In this document: positions 9,477-18,446 of the stretch, piece after piece
Numbering within the stretch: position 1 is the first letter of the stretch
How the letters are laid out: each line of letters starts with the position of its first letter
NCBI GenBank assembly: GCA_963728355.1
Contig: CAVSJQ010000002.1
Location: forward strand, 378,799 to 442,798
Direction of reading: 5' to 3'
Origin: Sva-07 sp963728355
GTDB taxonomy: Bacteria; Actinomycetota; Acidimicrobiia; Acidimicrobiales; Ilumatobacteraceae
DNA length: 64,000 nucleotides
Program-made: the position numbers and the translations under genes
Notes under the pieces: generated by a model
What the model saw: only the letters and a program-made list of their open reading frames with translations
The model's database searches: none
Told to the model about the DNA's origin: nothing

Positions 9477-11140
9477 GGGTTCTCGGTCCTCTCGTGTCGG
9501 CGGCCACTTCGCGAATTCCGAGTCGCACGCTGCGCCTCAGCGAACCGGGCGAGGAGTCGGGCCATTTCCTCGGTGTCGTCTACGGCGACGTGGGCGCTGG
9601 TGAGCCGGTCGCCGGCCTCGTCGCTGCGCACGACGATGCCGAGGCCCGACTTGCGAACGGCGGCCAGGGCATCCTCGTCGGTGATGTCGTCTCCGGCGTA
9701 GATCGCCACGGCCGAGCGCTGGTTGGGGACGATCGTCTCCATGAGCCAGTCGACGGCCTTGCCCTTGTGCCAGTCGATGTCGGGTCGGAGTTCCACGACC
9801 TTGCGGCCGCCGGTCGCCCGCAGCCCGTGCGAGCGCGCGATTTCCCGAGCGGCGCCGACGACCTCGTCGACGCGCTCATCGCCGTCGACCTGCCGGTAGT
9901 GGACGGCGAGCGCGTACCGTTTGCGATCCACCGTTGCGCCGTCGACGTCATCGAGTCGGCGGTGGCAGTCGCGCTCGGCCTCGTCGAGCGCCGGCAGGGC
10001 GTCCTCGGCCCCCGGGTGCCGATGGTCGGTGCCGTCCGGCCCGGCGATCTCGAAGCCGTGGCTGCCGGCGAACCAGGCGCCGTCGAGTGGCGCCAGCTGC
10101 TCGACGTCGTGCAGGTCTCGACCACTCACGATGGCGACCGGTGCAACCTCCGCAAGATCTTCGAGTGCGGACCGGGTGGCCGACGTCATCGCGACCTCGG
10201 TGGGGTCATCGACGATCGGCGCCAACGTGCCGTCGAAGTCGAGAAAGAAGACGGGGGAGCGGTCCGACAATCGGCGCATGACGTCATCCCACGACGCCAG
10301 CGCATCGGGCACCGCCGACAGCGGGCGTTGCGACGCATCCTCCGGCCGGCGGTCGTCATCGGTGCCGTCGCCGTGCCGCTGATCGGAGCCGTCGCCGGCG
10401 ACGCGCACCTCGGACAGGTCGGCGACCACGATGTGGGCGCCGCTGTCACGCAGGGCGTCGGGCGTGCCGTCGCGTTCGACGCCGACGACGAGGCCGAAGT
10501 TTCCTTCGCGTCCCGCTCGGACACCGGCACGGGCGTCCTCGACGACGACCGTGTGAGCCGGCGACGCCCCGAGGCGCTCGGCTGCTTCGACGAACATGTC
10601 CGGTTGGGGCTTGCCGCGCAGGCCGAGGTCGTCGGCGACCACCCCGTCCACCCGCACCGGGAACAGCCCGCCGAGACCGGCGGACTCGAGGACCTGCCGG
10701 CAGTTCCGGCTCGCCGAGATCACCGCGGTGCCGATCCCTCGACGCTGCAGGTCCCGCGCGAGTTCGACCGTGGAGTCGAACACCGCCACACCGTCGGCCT
10801 CCAGGCGCTGCCGGAAGAGACGGTTCTTGCGATTGCCGAGGCCGTACACCGTGCATCGATCGTCGGGGTCGTCTTCGCTGCCCTCGGGAAGTTCGATGCC
10901 GCGCGAGGTGAGGAACGATCTGACGCCGTCGCGGCGTGCCTTGCCGTCGACGTGCTCCTTGTAATCCTCCTTGCTGAAGGCCCGATGATCTTCACCCGGT
11001 GTCGGTTCACGCCGATCGAAGAAGTCGTCGAAGAGGTGCTTCCACGCCCGGAAGTGGAGCGAGGCGGTGTCGGTCACCACGCCGTCGAGATCGAAGACCA
11101 CAGCGCGGTGGCGGTCGGGGGAGATGACGACATCGGACAT
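9473..11140 (-). CDS. Fused beta-phosphoglucomutase-like HAD and trehalose-6-phosphate phosphatase
   Basis: A 555-aa fusion. Residues 1-245 are a HAD hydrolase of the beta-phosphoglucomutase class: FDLDGVVTD (D17, D19), and VVEDARAGVRAG near 199-210. Residues 246-275 are an acidic, low-complexity linker. Residues 280-555 are an OtsB-type phosphatase: LDFDGTLAP (D301, D303), SGRDL, and AGDDITDEDA. The expected activities are beta-glucose-1-P to glucose-6-P, and trehalose-6-P to trehalose. The ATG at 11140 is chosen because upstream residues in the open frame are not conserved. Mycobacterial Rv2006 joins the same two domains to a GH65 domain; here the GH65 enzyme is the divergent neighbour, 82 nt away. 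Its end overlaps the start of ppsA. Confidence 0.88.
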   Translation of the reverse strand: MSDVVISPDRHRAVVFDLDGVVTDTASLHFRAWKHLFDDFFDRREPTPGEDHRAFSKEDYKEHVDGKARRDGVRSFLTSRGIELPEGSEDDPDDRCTVYGLGNRKNRLFRQRLEADGVAVFDSTVELARDLQRRGIGTAVISASRNCRQVLESAGLGGLFPVRVDGVVADDLGLRGKPQPDMFVEAAERLGASPAHTVVVEDARAGVRAGREGNFGLVVGVERDGTPDALRDSGAHIVVADLSEVRVAGDGSDQRHGDGTDDDRRPEDASQRPLSAVPDALASWDDVMRRLSDRSPVFFLDFDGTLAPIVDDPTEVAMTSATRSALEDLAEVAPVAIVSGRDLHDVEQLAPLDGAWFAGSHGFEIAGPDGTDHRHPGAEDALPALDEAERDCHRRLDDVDGATVDRKRYALAVHYRQVDGDERVDEVVGAAREIARSHGLRATGGRKVVELRPDIDWHKGKAVDWLMETIVPNQRSAVAIYAGDDITDEDALAAVRKSGLGIVVRSDEAGDRLTSAHVAVDDTEEMARLLARFAEAQRATRNSRSGRRHERTENP

Positions 11141-11222
11141 GACGCCAGGCAATACCCCGTGGTCACCGACGTCATGCCCGCCGTCGACTCGTCGCGCATC
11201 CAAGTGGGTAGGTACTCAGCGG

Positions 11223-13697
11223 ATGACCGACATGCAACGCCGCCACGGGCCGTCGGGGCCGCGCACGTCGGCTGACGCCGAGGCGTGGACGTGGCGCTAC
11301 GACGGCTACGACCCCGCCGAGGAGGGCCAGCGCGAAGCGTTGTGCACCGTCGGCAACGGCTACCTGGCGACCCGCGGTGCCGCACCCGAGGCAGGTGCCG
11401 ACGGCACCCACTATCCCGGCACGTACATCGCCGGTGTCTACAACCGGCGGACCAGCGAGGTCGCCGACGGAGCGACCGTCGACAACGAGAGCCTCGTCAA
11501 CGTGCCGAACTGGTTGGTGCTCACGTTCCGCATCGACGGTGGCCCGTGGTTCCGCATCGACGACGTCGAGATCCTCGACCACCACCAGACGCTCGACCTG
11601 CGACGGGGTGTGCTGATTCGCCGGACCCGGTTCCGCGATGATGCCGGCAGAACGACGCAGCTGACCCAACGCCGCTTCGTGTCGATGGCGTTCGAGCACG
11701 CCGCCGTGCTGGAGACCACGGTGATGGCGGAGGACTGGTCGGGGCGGATCGAGTTCCGCTCCGGGCTGGACGGGACCGTGCAGAACACGCTCGTCGAGCG
11801 GTATCGGTCGCTGGAGAGCGACCACCTCACCGTGGTCGACACCTGCGCACTCGCGGAGGACTCCGTGCTGCTCGAGGTCGAGACCAACCGATCACACATC
11901 CGCATCGCGCTGGCGGCGCGCACCCGCGTCGTCGACGACGGCGCCGACCCGACGTACCGGTTGGTCACAGAGCAGGGATGGATCGGACACGACGTCGCCG
12001 TCGCCATCACGCAGGGCGACGCCGTCACGGTCGAGAAGCTCGTCACCGTGTTCACCGACCGCGATCGCGCCATCTCCGAACCAGGCGAGGAGGCCGCTCG
12101 CTGGCTGCCGCGCCTGGACGGCTTCGACGTGATGCTCCACGACCATGTGCGGATGTGGGGACTGCTGTGGGCGCGGTTCCATCTCCGGCTCGACGGCGGA
12201 GACGACGCTGGGCACATCCTGCCGATCCTGCGGCTCCACGTACTCCACCTGCTGCAGACCACCTCGCCCCACACCGCCGACCTCGATGCCGGTATCCCGC
12301 CGAGAGGCCTGCACGGCGAGGCGTATCGAGGCCACATCCTGTGGGACGAACTGTTCGTGTTCCCGCTGCTCAATCTGCGGTTCCCCGGCCTCTCGCGTGC
12401 GCTCTTGCTCTACCGGTACCGCCGCCTCCCGGAGGCTCGTCAGGCCGCCCGAGAGGCGGGGCTCGAAGGCGCGATGTTCCCGTGGCAGTCGGGCAGCGAC
12501 GGCCGCGAGGAGAACCAGCAGCTCCACCTGAATCCGCTGTCGGGCCGATGGCTTCCCGATCCGACGCATCGCCAACGTCACGTCGGCATCGCCATCGCCC
12601 ACAACGTGTGGCAGTACTACGAGGTCACGTGCGACCGCGACTTCCTCGTCGAGTTCGGTGCCGAGTTGCTGTTCGAGATCGCCCGGTTCTGGGCGAGCAT
12701 CGCCACCTACGACCGGACCAAGGACCGCTACGTGATCTGCGGGGTCATGGGACCCGACGAGTTCCACTCGGGCTACCCGGGTGAACCCGAGAACGGCATC
12801 GACAACAACGCCTACACCAACGTGATGGCCGCCTGGACGCTGCTGCGCGCGCTCGACGTGCTCGACGTGCTCCCCGCGGAACGGCGTGACGAGCTGCTCG
12901 ACCGGCTGCAGCTGAGCTCGGAGGACTTCGACCGCTGGCGCCACGTCTCGGCGCGGATGTTCGTGCCCTTCCACGACGACGGCCTGATCAGCCAGTTCGA
13001 GGGCTACGAGCAGCTCGAGGAACTCGACTGGCACGGTCTCCGCGAGCGCTACGGCGACATCCAACGCCTCGACCGGATCCTCGAGGGCGAGGACGACAGC
13101 GTGAACCGCTACCAGGCGTCGAAGCAGGCCGACGTGCTGATGCTGTTCTATCTGCTGTCGTCGGCCGAGCTCGGCGAACTGTTCGACCACCTCGGCTACC
13201 GCTTCGAGCCGGACATGATCCCGAAGAACATCGACTACTACCTCGCGCGGACCTCCCACGGCTCGACGCTCAGCGCGCTCGTGCATGCCTGGGTGCTGGC
13301 CCGGTCGCAGCGCGAACGGGCGGCGGAGCTGTTCGTTCGGGTGCTGGAATCCGACGTGGCCGACATCCAGGGCGGCACGACCGCGGAGGGCATCCATCTC
13401 GCGGCGATGGCCGGCAGCGTCGACATCTTGGTGCGGTGCTTCTCCGGGCTCGAGGTGCGCGGCGACCGGCTGATTCTCAACCCCTACTGGCCGTCGGAGC
13501 TGGGCCGGCTGGAGTTCCGGATCCAGTACCGCCAGCATCCGCTGACGCTGCAGGTGTCCGGGGCCGCGCTGGAGGTGAGCGCCGGGAGCAGCCTGGAGCA
13601 GCCGATCGTGGTGGTGTGCCGCGACGAGGAGGCGGTCCTCGAGCCCAACTCCCGCCTCCGGTTCCCCGTCGGAGCCGCACCCCACGACGAGCGATGA
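11223..13697 (+). CDS. GH65 glycoside phosphorylase/hydrolase (maltose/trehalose/kojibiose phosphorylase family)
   Basis: An 824-aa protein: N-terminal beta-sandwich (to about 300), then the alpha/alpha barrel. The GLHGEAYRGHILWDEL segment is at about 362-377 and the catalytic acid is E513 in GPDEFH, followed by the NNAYTN motif. GH65 phosphorylases release beta-glucose-1-phosphate from alpha-disaccharides, which the divergent beta-phosphoglucomutase-like domain could convert to glucose-6-P. The exact disaccharide cannot be read from the sequence, and hydrolase activity is possible. The ATG at 11223 is preferred over the longer open frame, which overlaps the divergent gene; the ATG at 11232 is an alternative. 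The stop codon (13695-13697) lies inside the left arm of a palindromic repeat. Confidence 0.88.
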   Translation: MTDMQRRHGPSGPRTSADAEAWTWRYDGYDPAEEGQREALCTVGNGYLATRGAAPEAGADGTHYPGTYIAGVYNRRTSEVADGATVDNESLVNVPNWLVLTFRIDGGPWFRIDDVEILDHHQTLDLRRGVLIRRTRFRDDAGRTTQLTQRRFVSMAFEHAAVLETTVMAEDWSGRIEFRSGLDGTVQNTLVERYRSLESDHLTVVDTCALAEDSVLLEVETNRSHIRIALAARTRVVDDGADPTYRLVTEQGWIGHDVAVAITQGDAVTVEKLVTVFTDRDRAISEPGEEAARWLPRLDGFDVMLHDHVRMWGLLWARFHLRLDGGDDAGHILPILRLHVLHLLQTTSPHTADLDAGIPPRGLHGEAYRGHILWDELFVFPLLNLRFPGLSRALLLYRYRRLPEARQAAREAGLEGAMFPWQSGSDGREENQQLHLNPLSGRWLPDPTHRQRHVGIAIAHNVWQYYEVTCDRDFLVEFGAELLFEIARFWASIATYDRTKDRYVICGVMGPDEFHSGYPGEPENGIDNNAYTNVMAAWTLLRALDVLDVLPAERRDELLDRLQLSSEDFDRWRHVSARMFVPFHDDGLISQFEGYEQLEELDWHGLRERYGDIQRLDRILEGEDDSVNRYQASKQADVLMLFYLLSSAELGELFDHLGYRFEPDMIPKNIDYYLARTSHGSTLSALVHAWVLARSQRERAAELFVRVLESDVADIQGGTTAEGIHLAAMAGSVDILVRCFSGLEVRGDRLILNPYWPSELGRLEFRIQYRQHPLTLQVSGAALEVSAGSSLEQPIVVVCRDEEAVLEPNSRLRFPVGAAPHDER

Positions 13698-13734
13698 GCC
13701 AACCGCCCAAATGCGGGCTTTTCGCTCATCGCTC
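13689..13734. repeat. Palindromic repeat family, copy 2 (first of a doublet)
   Basis: Perfect 11-bp arms GAGCGATGAGC (13689-13699) and GCTCATCGCTC (13724-13734) enclose the inner GCCC-AAAT-GCGGGC stem with TTTT. The GH65 stop codon lies in the left arm. The equivalent base of copy 3 is exactly 61 bp downstream. Confidence 0.92.
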
Positions 13735-13751
13735 GGGTTCCACCCGTCGCA

Positions 13752-13793
13752 GCGATGAGCCAACCGCCCAAATGCGGGCTTTTCGCTCATCGC
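13752..13793. repeat. Palindromic repeat family, copy 3 (second of a doublet)
   Basis: Arms GCGATGAGC (13752-13760) and GCTCATCGC (13785-13793). The internal sequence is identical to copy 2. It lies between the GH65 gene and the fur promoter region. Confidence 0.92.
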
Positions 13794-13846
13794 GACGGCG
13801 TCGTCATCTTGACAGAGTCCAAAGTTTGTGGAAGAGTTCGAACCTG

Positions 13847-14302
13847 ATGTCGTCAGATCTCGTTCGAATGTTGCGCAAGCACGACCTCCAGGTCACCGCG
13901 CAACGGCTCGCGGTGCTCCGTGCCGTCAACGAGCATCCCCACGCAACGGCCGGCGACATCGCCGACGATGTGCGTCGAACGATCGGCACCATCTCCCGGC
14001 AGTCGGTGTACGACACCCTCACCCTGCTCACCGAGCGCGACATCGTCCGCCGCATCCAGCCGGCCGGATCCTCCGCTCGTTACGAGGACCGCATCGGTGA
14101 CAACCACCATCACCTGGTCTGCCGGAACTGCGATCGCCTCGTCGACGTCGACTGCGCCGTCGGCGAGGTGCCCTGCCTCATCCCCGTCGACGCAGGGGAC
14201 TTCGTCGTCGACGAGGCCGAGGTGACCTACTGGGGCATCTGCCCCGAGTGCCAGACCCACCGATCCACACCCGAACCCGCGCAACACGAGGAGCAACGAT
14301 GA
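13847..14302 (+). CDS. furA: Fur-family transcriptional regulator (FurA-like)
   Basis: A 151-aa Fur-family repressor. The N-terminal winged helix (about 5-85) contains the helix TISRQSVYDTLTLL. The dimerisation/metal domain carries the HHHLVC motif and two CxxC pairs (CRNC, CPEC) for structural zinc. It is immediately upstream of katG with an ATGA overlap (14299-14302). This is the furA-katG arrangement of mycobacteria and streptomycetes, where FurA represses katG until oxidation. The frame is open far upstream; the ATG at 13847 is chosen because the conserved N-terminus begins there. A TTGACA hexamer at 13809-13814 and a GTTCGAAC palindrome at 13836-13843 precede it, and either could belong to the promoter or operator. 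Confidence 0.92.
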   Translation: MSSDLVRMLRKHDLQVTAQRLAVLRAVNEHPHATAGDIADDVRRTIGTISRQSVYDTLTLLTERDIVRRIQPAGSSARYEDRIGDNHHHLVCRNCDRLVDVDCAVGEVPCLIPVDAGDFVVDEAEVTYWGICPECQTHRSTPEPAQHEEQR

Positions 14303-16503
14303 CCGACAACAACGCACTGTCCGCAGAGTGGGGTTCCCTGACCTCCGGGGAGTTCCAGTCCAACGAGAAGTGGTGGCCGAACGCACTGAACCTGCGGATC
14401 CTGCACCAGAACCACCCCGACTCGACGCCGTTCGGTGCGCAGTTCGACTACCGCGAGCAGTTCTCCCAGCTCGACGTCGACGAACTGACCCGCGACGTCG
14501 ACGCCCTGATGACCGACTCTCAGGACTGGTGGCCCGCCGACTGGGGCCACTACGGCCCGTTCTTCATCCGCATGAGCTGGCACGCCGCCGGCACCTACCG
14601 GGTGAGTGACGGCCGCGGCGGTGGCGGTACCGGCGCCCAGCGCTACGCCCCGCTCAACTCGTGGCCGGACAACGGCAACCTCGACAAGGCCCGCCGCCTG
14701 CTGCTGCCGATCAAGCAGAAGTACGGCAAGCGGATCTCGTGGGCCGACCTGTTCGTGTTCGCCGGCAACCGCGCCCTGGAGACGATGGGGTTCCGGACCG
14801 CCGGTTTCTCCTTCGGCCGCAACGACATCTGGGCGCCCGAGGACGACATCTACTGGGGTCCGGAGAACGAGTGGTTGTCGATCAACGACGAGCGCTACAC
14901 CGGGAGCTGGGAAGACGGCAGCCGGGCGCTCGACAACCCGCTGGCCGCCGTGCAGATGGGTCTCATCTACGTCAACCCGGAGGGCCCCAACGGCGTCCCC
15001 GACGCGATGAAGTCCGCTCAGGACATTCGCGAGACGTTCGGTCGCATGGCGATGAACGACGAGGAGACCGTGGCGCTGACCGTCGGTGGCCACACCTTCG
15101 GCAAGATGCACGGCGCCGTCCCGCCGGAGTCGCACGGCCCCGAGCCGGAAGCGGCCAGCCTCGCCGAGCAGGGCCTCGGTTGGGCCAACAAGCACGAGTC
15201 CGGCTTCGGTGAGTACACGCTGACGTCCGGCCTCGAGGGCGCCTGGACGCCGACGCCGACCAAGTGGGACAACACGTACCTCGAGACGATCTTCTCCCAC
15301 GAGTGGGAGCTGGTCGAGTCGCCGGCCGGTGCCAAGCAGTGGCAGCCGCGCGAGGTGAAGGAGGGCTTCATGGTCCCCGACGCCCACGTCGAGGGCAAGA
15401 TGAACCCGCCCACCATGTCGACCGCCGACATGGCGATGATCGCCGACCCGGCCTACCTCGAGATCTCGAAGCGGTTCCGCGAAAACCCGGACCAGCTCGC
15501 CGACGCCTTCGCCAAGGCCTGGTTCAAGCTGCTGCATCGCGACATGGGGCCGGCCAGCCGCTACGTCGGCCCGCAGGCGCCCGACGAGGAGTTCCTCTGG
15601 CAGGACAACGTGCCGGCCCAGGAGGGACCGATGATCGGCGACGCCGAGATCGCCGAACTCAAGTCGACCATCCTCGGCTCGGGCCTCGGCACCGACCAGC
15701 TCGTGCGGACCGCATGGGCGTCGGCGTCGACCTACCGTCGCACCGACTACCGCGGTGGCGCCAACGGCGCCCGGATCCGCCTGTCGCCGATGAGCGAATG
15801 GGACGTCAACGTCCAGTCCGGTGTCAACTCGGTGATCTCGAAGCTCGATGAGATCCGGGGCGAGTTCAACGGCAAGGGCGGCGCGCAGGTGTCGCTCGCC
15901 GACATGATCGTGCTCGGCGGCACCGCCGCAGTGGAAGCTGCCGCCAAGGCGGCCGGCCACGACATCACGGTGCCGTTCACGCCGGGCCGTACCGATGCCT
16001 CGCAGGAGGACACCGACATCGACTCGTTCCAGTGGCTCGAGCCGAACGCCGACGGGTTCCGCAACTACGTCCGCAAGTTCGGTTCGGTTCCGACCGAGCA
16101 CCTCCTGATCGACAAGGCGTTCATGTTGAACCTCACCGCGCCGCAGATGACGGCGCTCGTCGGCGGTCTGCGGGTGATCGGCAACAACGTCGGCGACGAC
16201 GGCTACGGCGAGTTGACCGACCGCAAGGGTCAGCTCACCAACGACTTCTTCGTCAACCTCCTCGACATGAAGACCAAGTGGTCGGCGGTCGGTGAGGAAG
16301 AGGACGTCTTCGAGGGTCGTGACCGGTCGTCGGGTGACCTGAAGTGGAAGGCGACGCGAGTCGACCTGATCTTCGGCGCCAACAGCCAGCTGCGGGCGCT
16401 CGCCGAGGAGTTCGCCGCTGCCGGCGGCGAGGACGACTTCGTCCGTCACTTCGTTGCCGGCTGGGTCAAGGTCATGGAGAACGACCGCTTCGACCTCGAC
16501 TGA
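14299..16503 (+). CDS. katG: Catalase-peroxidase
   Basis: A 734-aa bifunctional haem catalase-peroxidase, normal length, with two tandem peroxidase-like halves. Distal haem site: RMSWHAAGTYR (Arg, Trp, His). Proximal His: GGHTFGKMHG. The Met-Tyr-Trp cross-link residues are all present (Trp of the distal motif, Tyr of GLIYVNPEG, Met of GRMAMND). The loop that carries Ser315 in M. tuberculosis is present as TSGLE. It detoxifies hydrogen peroxide. It is translationally coupled to the upstream Fur regulator. The ATG at 14299 is chosen over upstream in-frame codons because of that overlap and the usual length. Confidence 0.97.
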   Translation: MTDNNALSAEWGSLTSGEFQSNEKWWPNALNLRILHQNHPDSTPFGAQFDYREQFSQLDVDELTRDVDALMTDSQDWWPADWGHYGPFFIRMSWHAAGTYRVSDGRGGGGTGAQRYAPLNSWPDNGNLDKARRLLLPIKQKYGKRISWADLFVFAGNRALETMGFRTAGFSFGRNDIWAPEDDIYWGPENEWLSINDERYTGSWEDGSRALDNPLAAVQMGLIYVNPEGPNGVPDAMKSAQDIRETFGRMAMNDEETVALTVGGHTFGKMHGAVPPESHGPEPEAASLAEQGLGWANKHESGFGEYTLTSGLEGAWTPTPTKWDNTYLETIFSHEWELVESPAGAKQWQPREVKEGFMVPDAHVEGKMNPPTMSTADMAMIADPAYLEISKRFRENPDQLADAFAKAWFKLLHRDMGPASRYVGPQAPDEEFLWQDNVPAQEGPMIGDAEIAELKSTILGSGLGTDQLVRTAWASASTYRRTDYRGGANGARIRLSPMSEWDVNVQSGVNSVISKLDEIRGEFNGKGGAQVSLADMIVLGGTAAVEAAAKAAGHDITVPFTPGRTDASQEDTDIDSFQWLEPNADGFRNYVRKFGSVPTEHLLIDKAFMLNLTAPQMTALVGGLRVIGNNVGDDGYGELTDRKGQLTNDFFVNLLDMKTKWSAVGEEEDVFEGRDRSSGDLKWKATRVDLIFGANSQLRALAEEFAAAGGEDDFVRHFVAGWVKVMENDRFDLD

Positions 16504-16627
16504 GGATTCCGGTTCCTGTTCGGTGGGGTGTCGCGCTGCGGCACCCCACCGTCGCGTCCACGTTCACGACGTCGCCCCGGAGACCTTGCTGTAGTAACCC
16601 AACGACGTTTCGAGCAAGGAGCGTAGT

Positions 16628-16649
16628 TCTGGAAATTGTTTCCTAGACT
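16628..16649. promoter_or_regulatory. Promoter and likely MarR operator
   Basis: GGAAA (16631-16635), TTG and TTTCC (16639-16643) form a perfect 5-bp-arm palindrome, with weaker outer pairing (TCT left, AGA right). It abuts a -10-like TAGACT at 16644-16649. The GTG start of the MarR gene follows 9 nt after this hexamer, so the transcript is probably leaderless. Position over the promoter suggests autorepression. Confidence 0.5.
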
Positions 16650-16657
16650 ATGGATCT

Positions 16658-17110
16658 GTGCCGACCGCTGCGACCCGACCTTCCGCCCCGCTGGCAACCG
16701 AGCAGGTGCAACGACTTCGACTGGTCGTGCTCCGCCTGGCCCGGCGTATCCGCACCAACTCCGTGCACGAACTCACGCCGTCACAGCAGGCGGTGTTCGC
16801 CTCGATCGCCAAGAACGGCCCGGCCACGATCGCTCGGATCGCCGAGCTCGAACACGTCCAGCCGCCGTCGGCCAGCAAGATCGTCGCCTCCCTCGAGGCG
16901 CGCGGCCTCGTCGAGCGAGGGTCCGACCCCGACGACCGGCGCTGCTCGCTGATCGCCGCCACCGCCGCCGGCCTCGCCTACCTCGACGAGGTGCGCGCCG
17001 CCGGATGCTCCTGGTTGGTCGGCCAGCTCGCCGAACTCGACGCTGACGACATCGACGCCCTCGTGTCGGCACTGCCGGCATTCGAGCGGCTCGTGGCAGC
17101 CGACTCGTGA
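16658..17110 (+). CDS. MarR-family transcriptional regulator
   Basis: A 150-aa winged-helix regulator with full MarR architecture: helix 1 (about 14-32), recognition region around AELEHVQPPSASKIVASLEARGLV, and wing SDPDDRRCSL. It probably controls the adjacent MFS exporter, whose GTG start overlaps its TGA (GTGA, 17107-17110), and itself through the palindrome at 16631-16643. The GTG at 16658 is chosen because it sits where a leaderless start would be expected. Confidence 0.88.
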   Translation: MPTAATRPSAPLATEQVQRLRLVVLRLARRIRTNSVHELTPSQQAVFASIAKNGPATIARIAELEHVQPPSASKIVASLEARGLVERGSDPDDRRCSLIAATAAGLAYLDEVRAAGCSWLVGQLAELDADDIDALVSALPAFERLVAADS

Positions 17111-18375
17111 ACGCGCGCGTCGCCGCCATCTCCAGCCGCACGTTCGCCGCACTGCGATTCCGCAACTACCGGCTGTACTTCTTCAGCCAGGTCGTGTCGT
17201 TTTCGGGTACCTGGATGCAGGGCATCGCGCAAGCCTGGCTCGTCCTCGAGCTGACCGGCAGCGGTACCGCCCTCGGCGCCGTGGTCGCCATGCAGTTCCT
17301 CCCGACCCTGCTGCTCGCACCGTTCGGCGGGGTGATCGCCGACCGGTTCGACAAGCGCAAGCTGATCATGGTCACCCAGTCGATCGCCGGACTGCTCGCG
17401 TTCACGCTCGGCGTGCTGACGATCTCCGGTGCGGTCGAGCTCTGGATGGTGTATCTCATCGCCGCCGGCTTCGGCGCGGTCACCGCCGTCGACAATCCGA
17501 GCCGTCAGACGTTCGTGATGGAGATGGTCGGCCCCGCCGACATCGCCAACGCGGTGACGCTCAACAGCGTGGTGGTCAACGCCGCACGAGCGATCGGCCC
17601 GGCGATCGGCGGTGTCATCATCGCCACGGTCGGCATCGGGGAGTGTTTCGTGGTCAACGGGTTCAGCTACCTGGCGGTGATCATCGCGCTGGTCCTGATC
17701 CGTCCGGGCGAGCTGCATGAGTCAGCGAGGAGCGCCCGAGCGCCCGGTCAGCTCCGGCAGGGTTTCAGCTACGCATGGAACACGCACACGCTGCGGGTCA
17801 CGCTCGTGATGCTGGCGATCATCGGCACGTTCACCTACGAATTCACCACCACGCTGCCGCTGCTCTCCGAGTTCACCTTCGGCGCCGGCAGCAGCGGTCT
17901 CGCCACGATGACCGCGCTGATGGGCCTGGGCGCCGTCGTGGGCGGGCTGGTCGTCGCGTCGAGCGGGCCGCCGACGGCACGCCGGTTGGTGGCGGTCGCG
18001 GGAACGTTCGGCTCACTGGTGCTGCTCGTCGCCGTCATGCCGACGATCGGCCTGGTGTTCGTCGTGATGCCGTTCGTCGGCGCCGCCAGTGTGGCGGTCA
18101 TCTCGCTCTCCAACGCGACGCTGCAGCTCAACTCCGATCCGAAGCTGCGGGGGCGGGTGATGGCGATCTTCTCGATGGCCCTCATCGGCTCCACCCCGAT
18201 CGGCGGCCCGCTGATGGGCTGGATCGGCGAGAACATCAGCGCCCGGGTGTCGCTCCTGATCGGCGGCTCCGCCGCGATCGTCGCAGCGCTGTACGGCTGG
18301 TGGAGCCTCACCCGCACCGCCTCCGCCACCGACACCGCTCCCGCTCCGGTGCCAGCGATGAGCCAAGCGCCCTGA
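17107..18375 (+). CDS. MFS transporter (EntS-like/MFS_3 group)
   Basis: A 422-aa protein with about 12 hydrophobic helices. The first loop contains the MFS signature GVIADRFDKRK (about 76-86). The similarity pattern (RNYRLYFFSQVVSFSGTWMQ) is that of the MFS_3/EntS group, which includes siderophore and drug exporters; the substrate is unknown. It is cotranscribed with MarR. The last residues (AMSQAP) are encoded by a palindromic repeat, and its stop codon lies inside that repeat, which suggests the repeat displaced the original 3' end. Confidence 0.9.
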   Translation: MNARVAAISSRTFAALRFRNYRLYFFSQVVSFSGTWMQGIAQAWLVLELTGSGTALGAVVAMQFLPTLLLAPFGGVIADRFDKRKLIMVTQSIAGLLAFTLGVLTISGAVELWMVYLIAAGFGAVTAVDNPSRQTFVMEMVGPADIANAVTLNSVVVNAARAIGPAIGGVIIATVGIGECFVVNGFSYLAVIIALVLIRPGELHESARSARAPGQLRQGFSYAWNTHTLRVTLVMLAIIGTFTYEFTTTLPLLSEFTFGAGSSGLATMTALMGLGAVVGGLVVASSGPPTARRLVAVAGTFGSLVLLVAVMPTIGLVFVVMPFVGAASVAVISLSNATLQLNSDPKLRGRVMAIFSMALIGSTPIGGPLMGWIGENISARVSLLIGGSAAIVAALYGWWSLTRTASATDTAPAPVPAMSQAP

Positions 18376-18397
18376 TACGGGCTTTTCGCTCATCGCT
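18354..18397. repeat. Palindromic repeat family, copy 4 (first of a doublet)
   Basis: Arms AGCGATGAGC (18354-18363) and GCTCATCGCT (18388-18397) surround the inner GCCC-TGATAC-GGGC stem and TTTT. It encodes the C-terminal residues and stop of the MFS gene. The matching base of the next copy is 61 bp downstream, as in the 13.7-kb doublet. Confidence 0.92.
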
Positions 18398-18418
18398 CGC
18401 GTGGGCATGCCGTCGCTG

Positions 18419-18446
18419 GTGAGCGAACCGCCCTGATACGGGCTTT
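18419..18446. repeat. Palindromic repeat family, copy 5, left half
   Basis: GTGAGCGAACCGCC followed by CTGATACGGGCTTT matches the left part and inner stem of the family. The match stops abruptly where transposase coding sequence begins; the missing right arm is found at 19371-19386. Confidence 0.8.

Noticed and set aside
7046..13790. Small reverse ORFs starting MSEKP or MSQKP and containing GRLAHR near the palindromic repeats
   Set aside because: The repeated peptide is the repeat itself in translation; the DNA palindrome explains it and no ribosome sites precede these ORFs.
13809..13843. TTGACA hexamer with a GTTCGAAC palindrome as the furA promoter/operator
   Set aside because: No convincing -10 at 16-18 bp spacing and no AT-rich Fur box; kept only as a remark in the furA entry.
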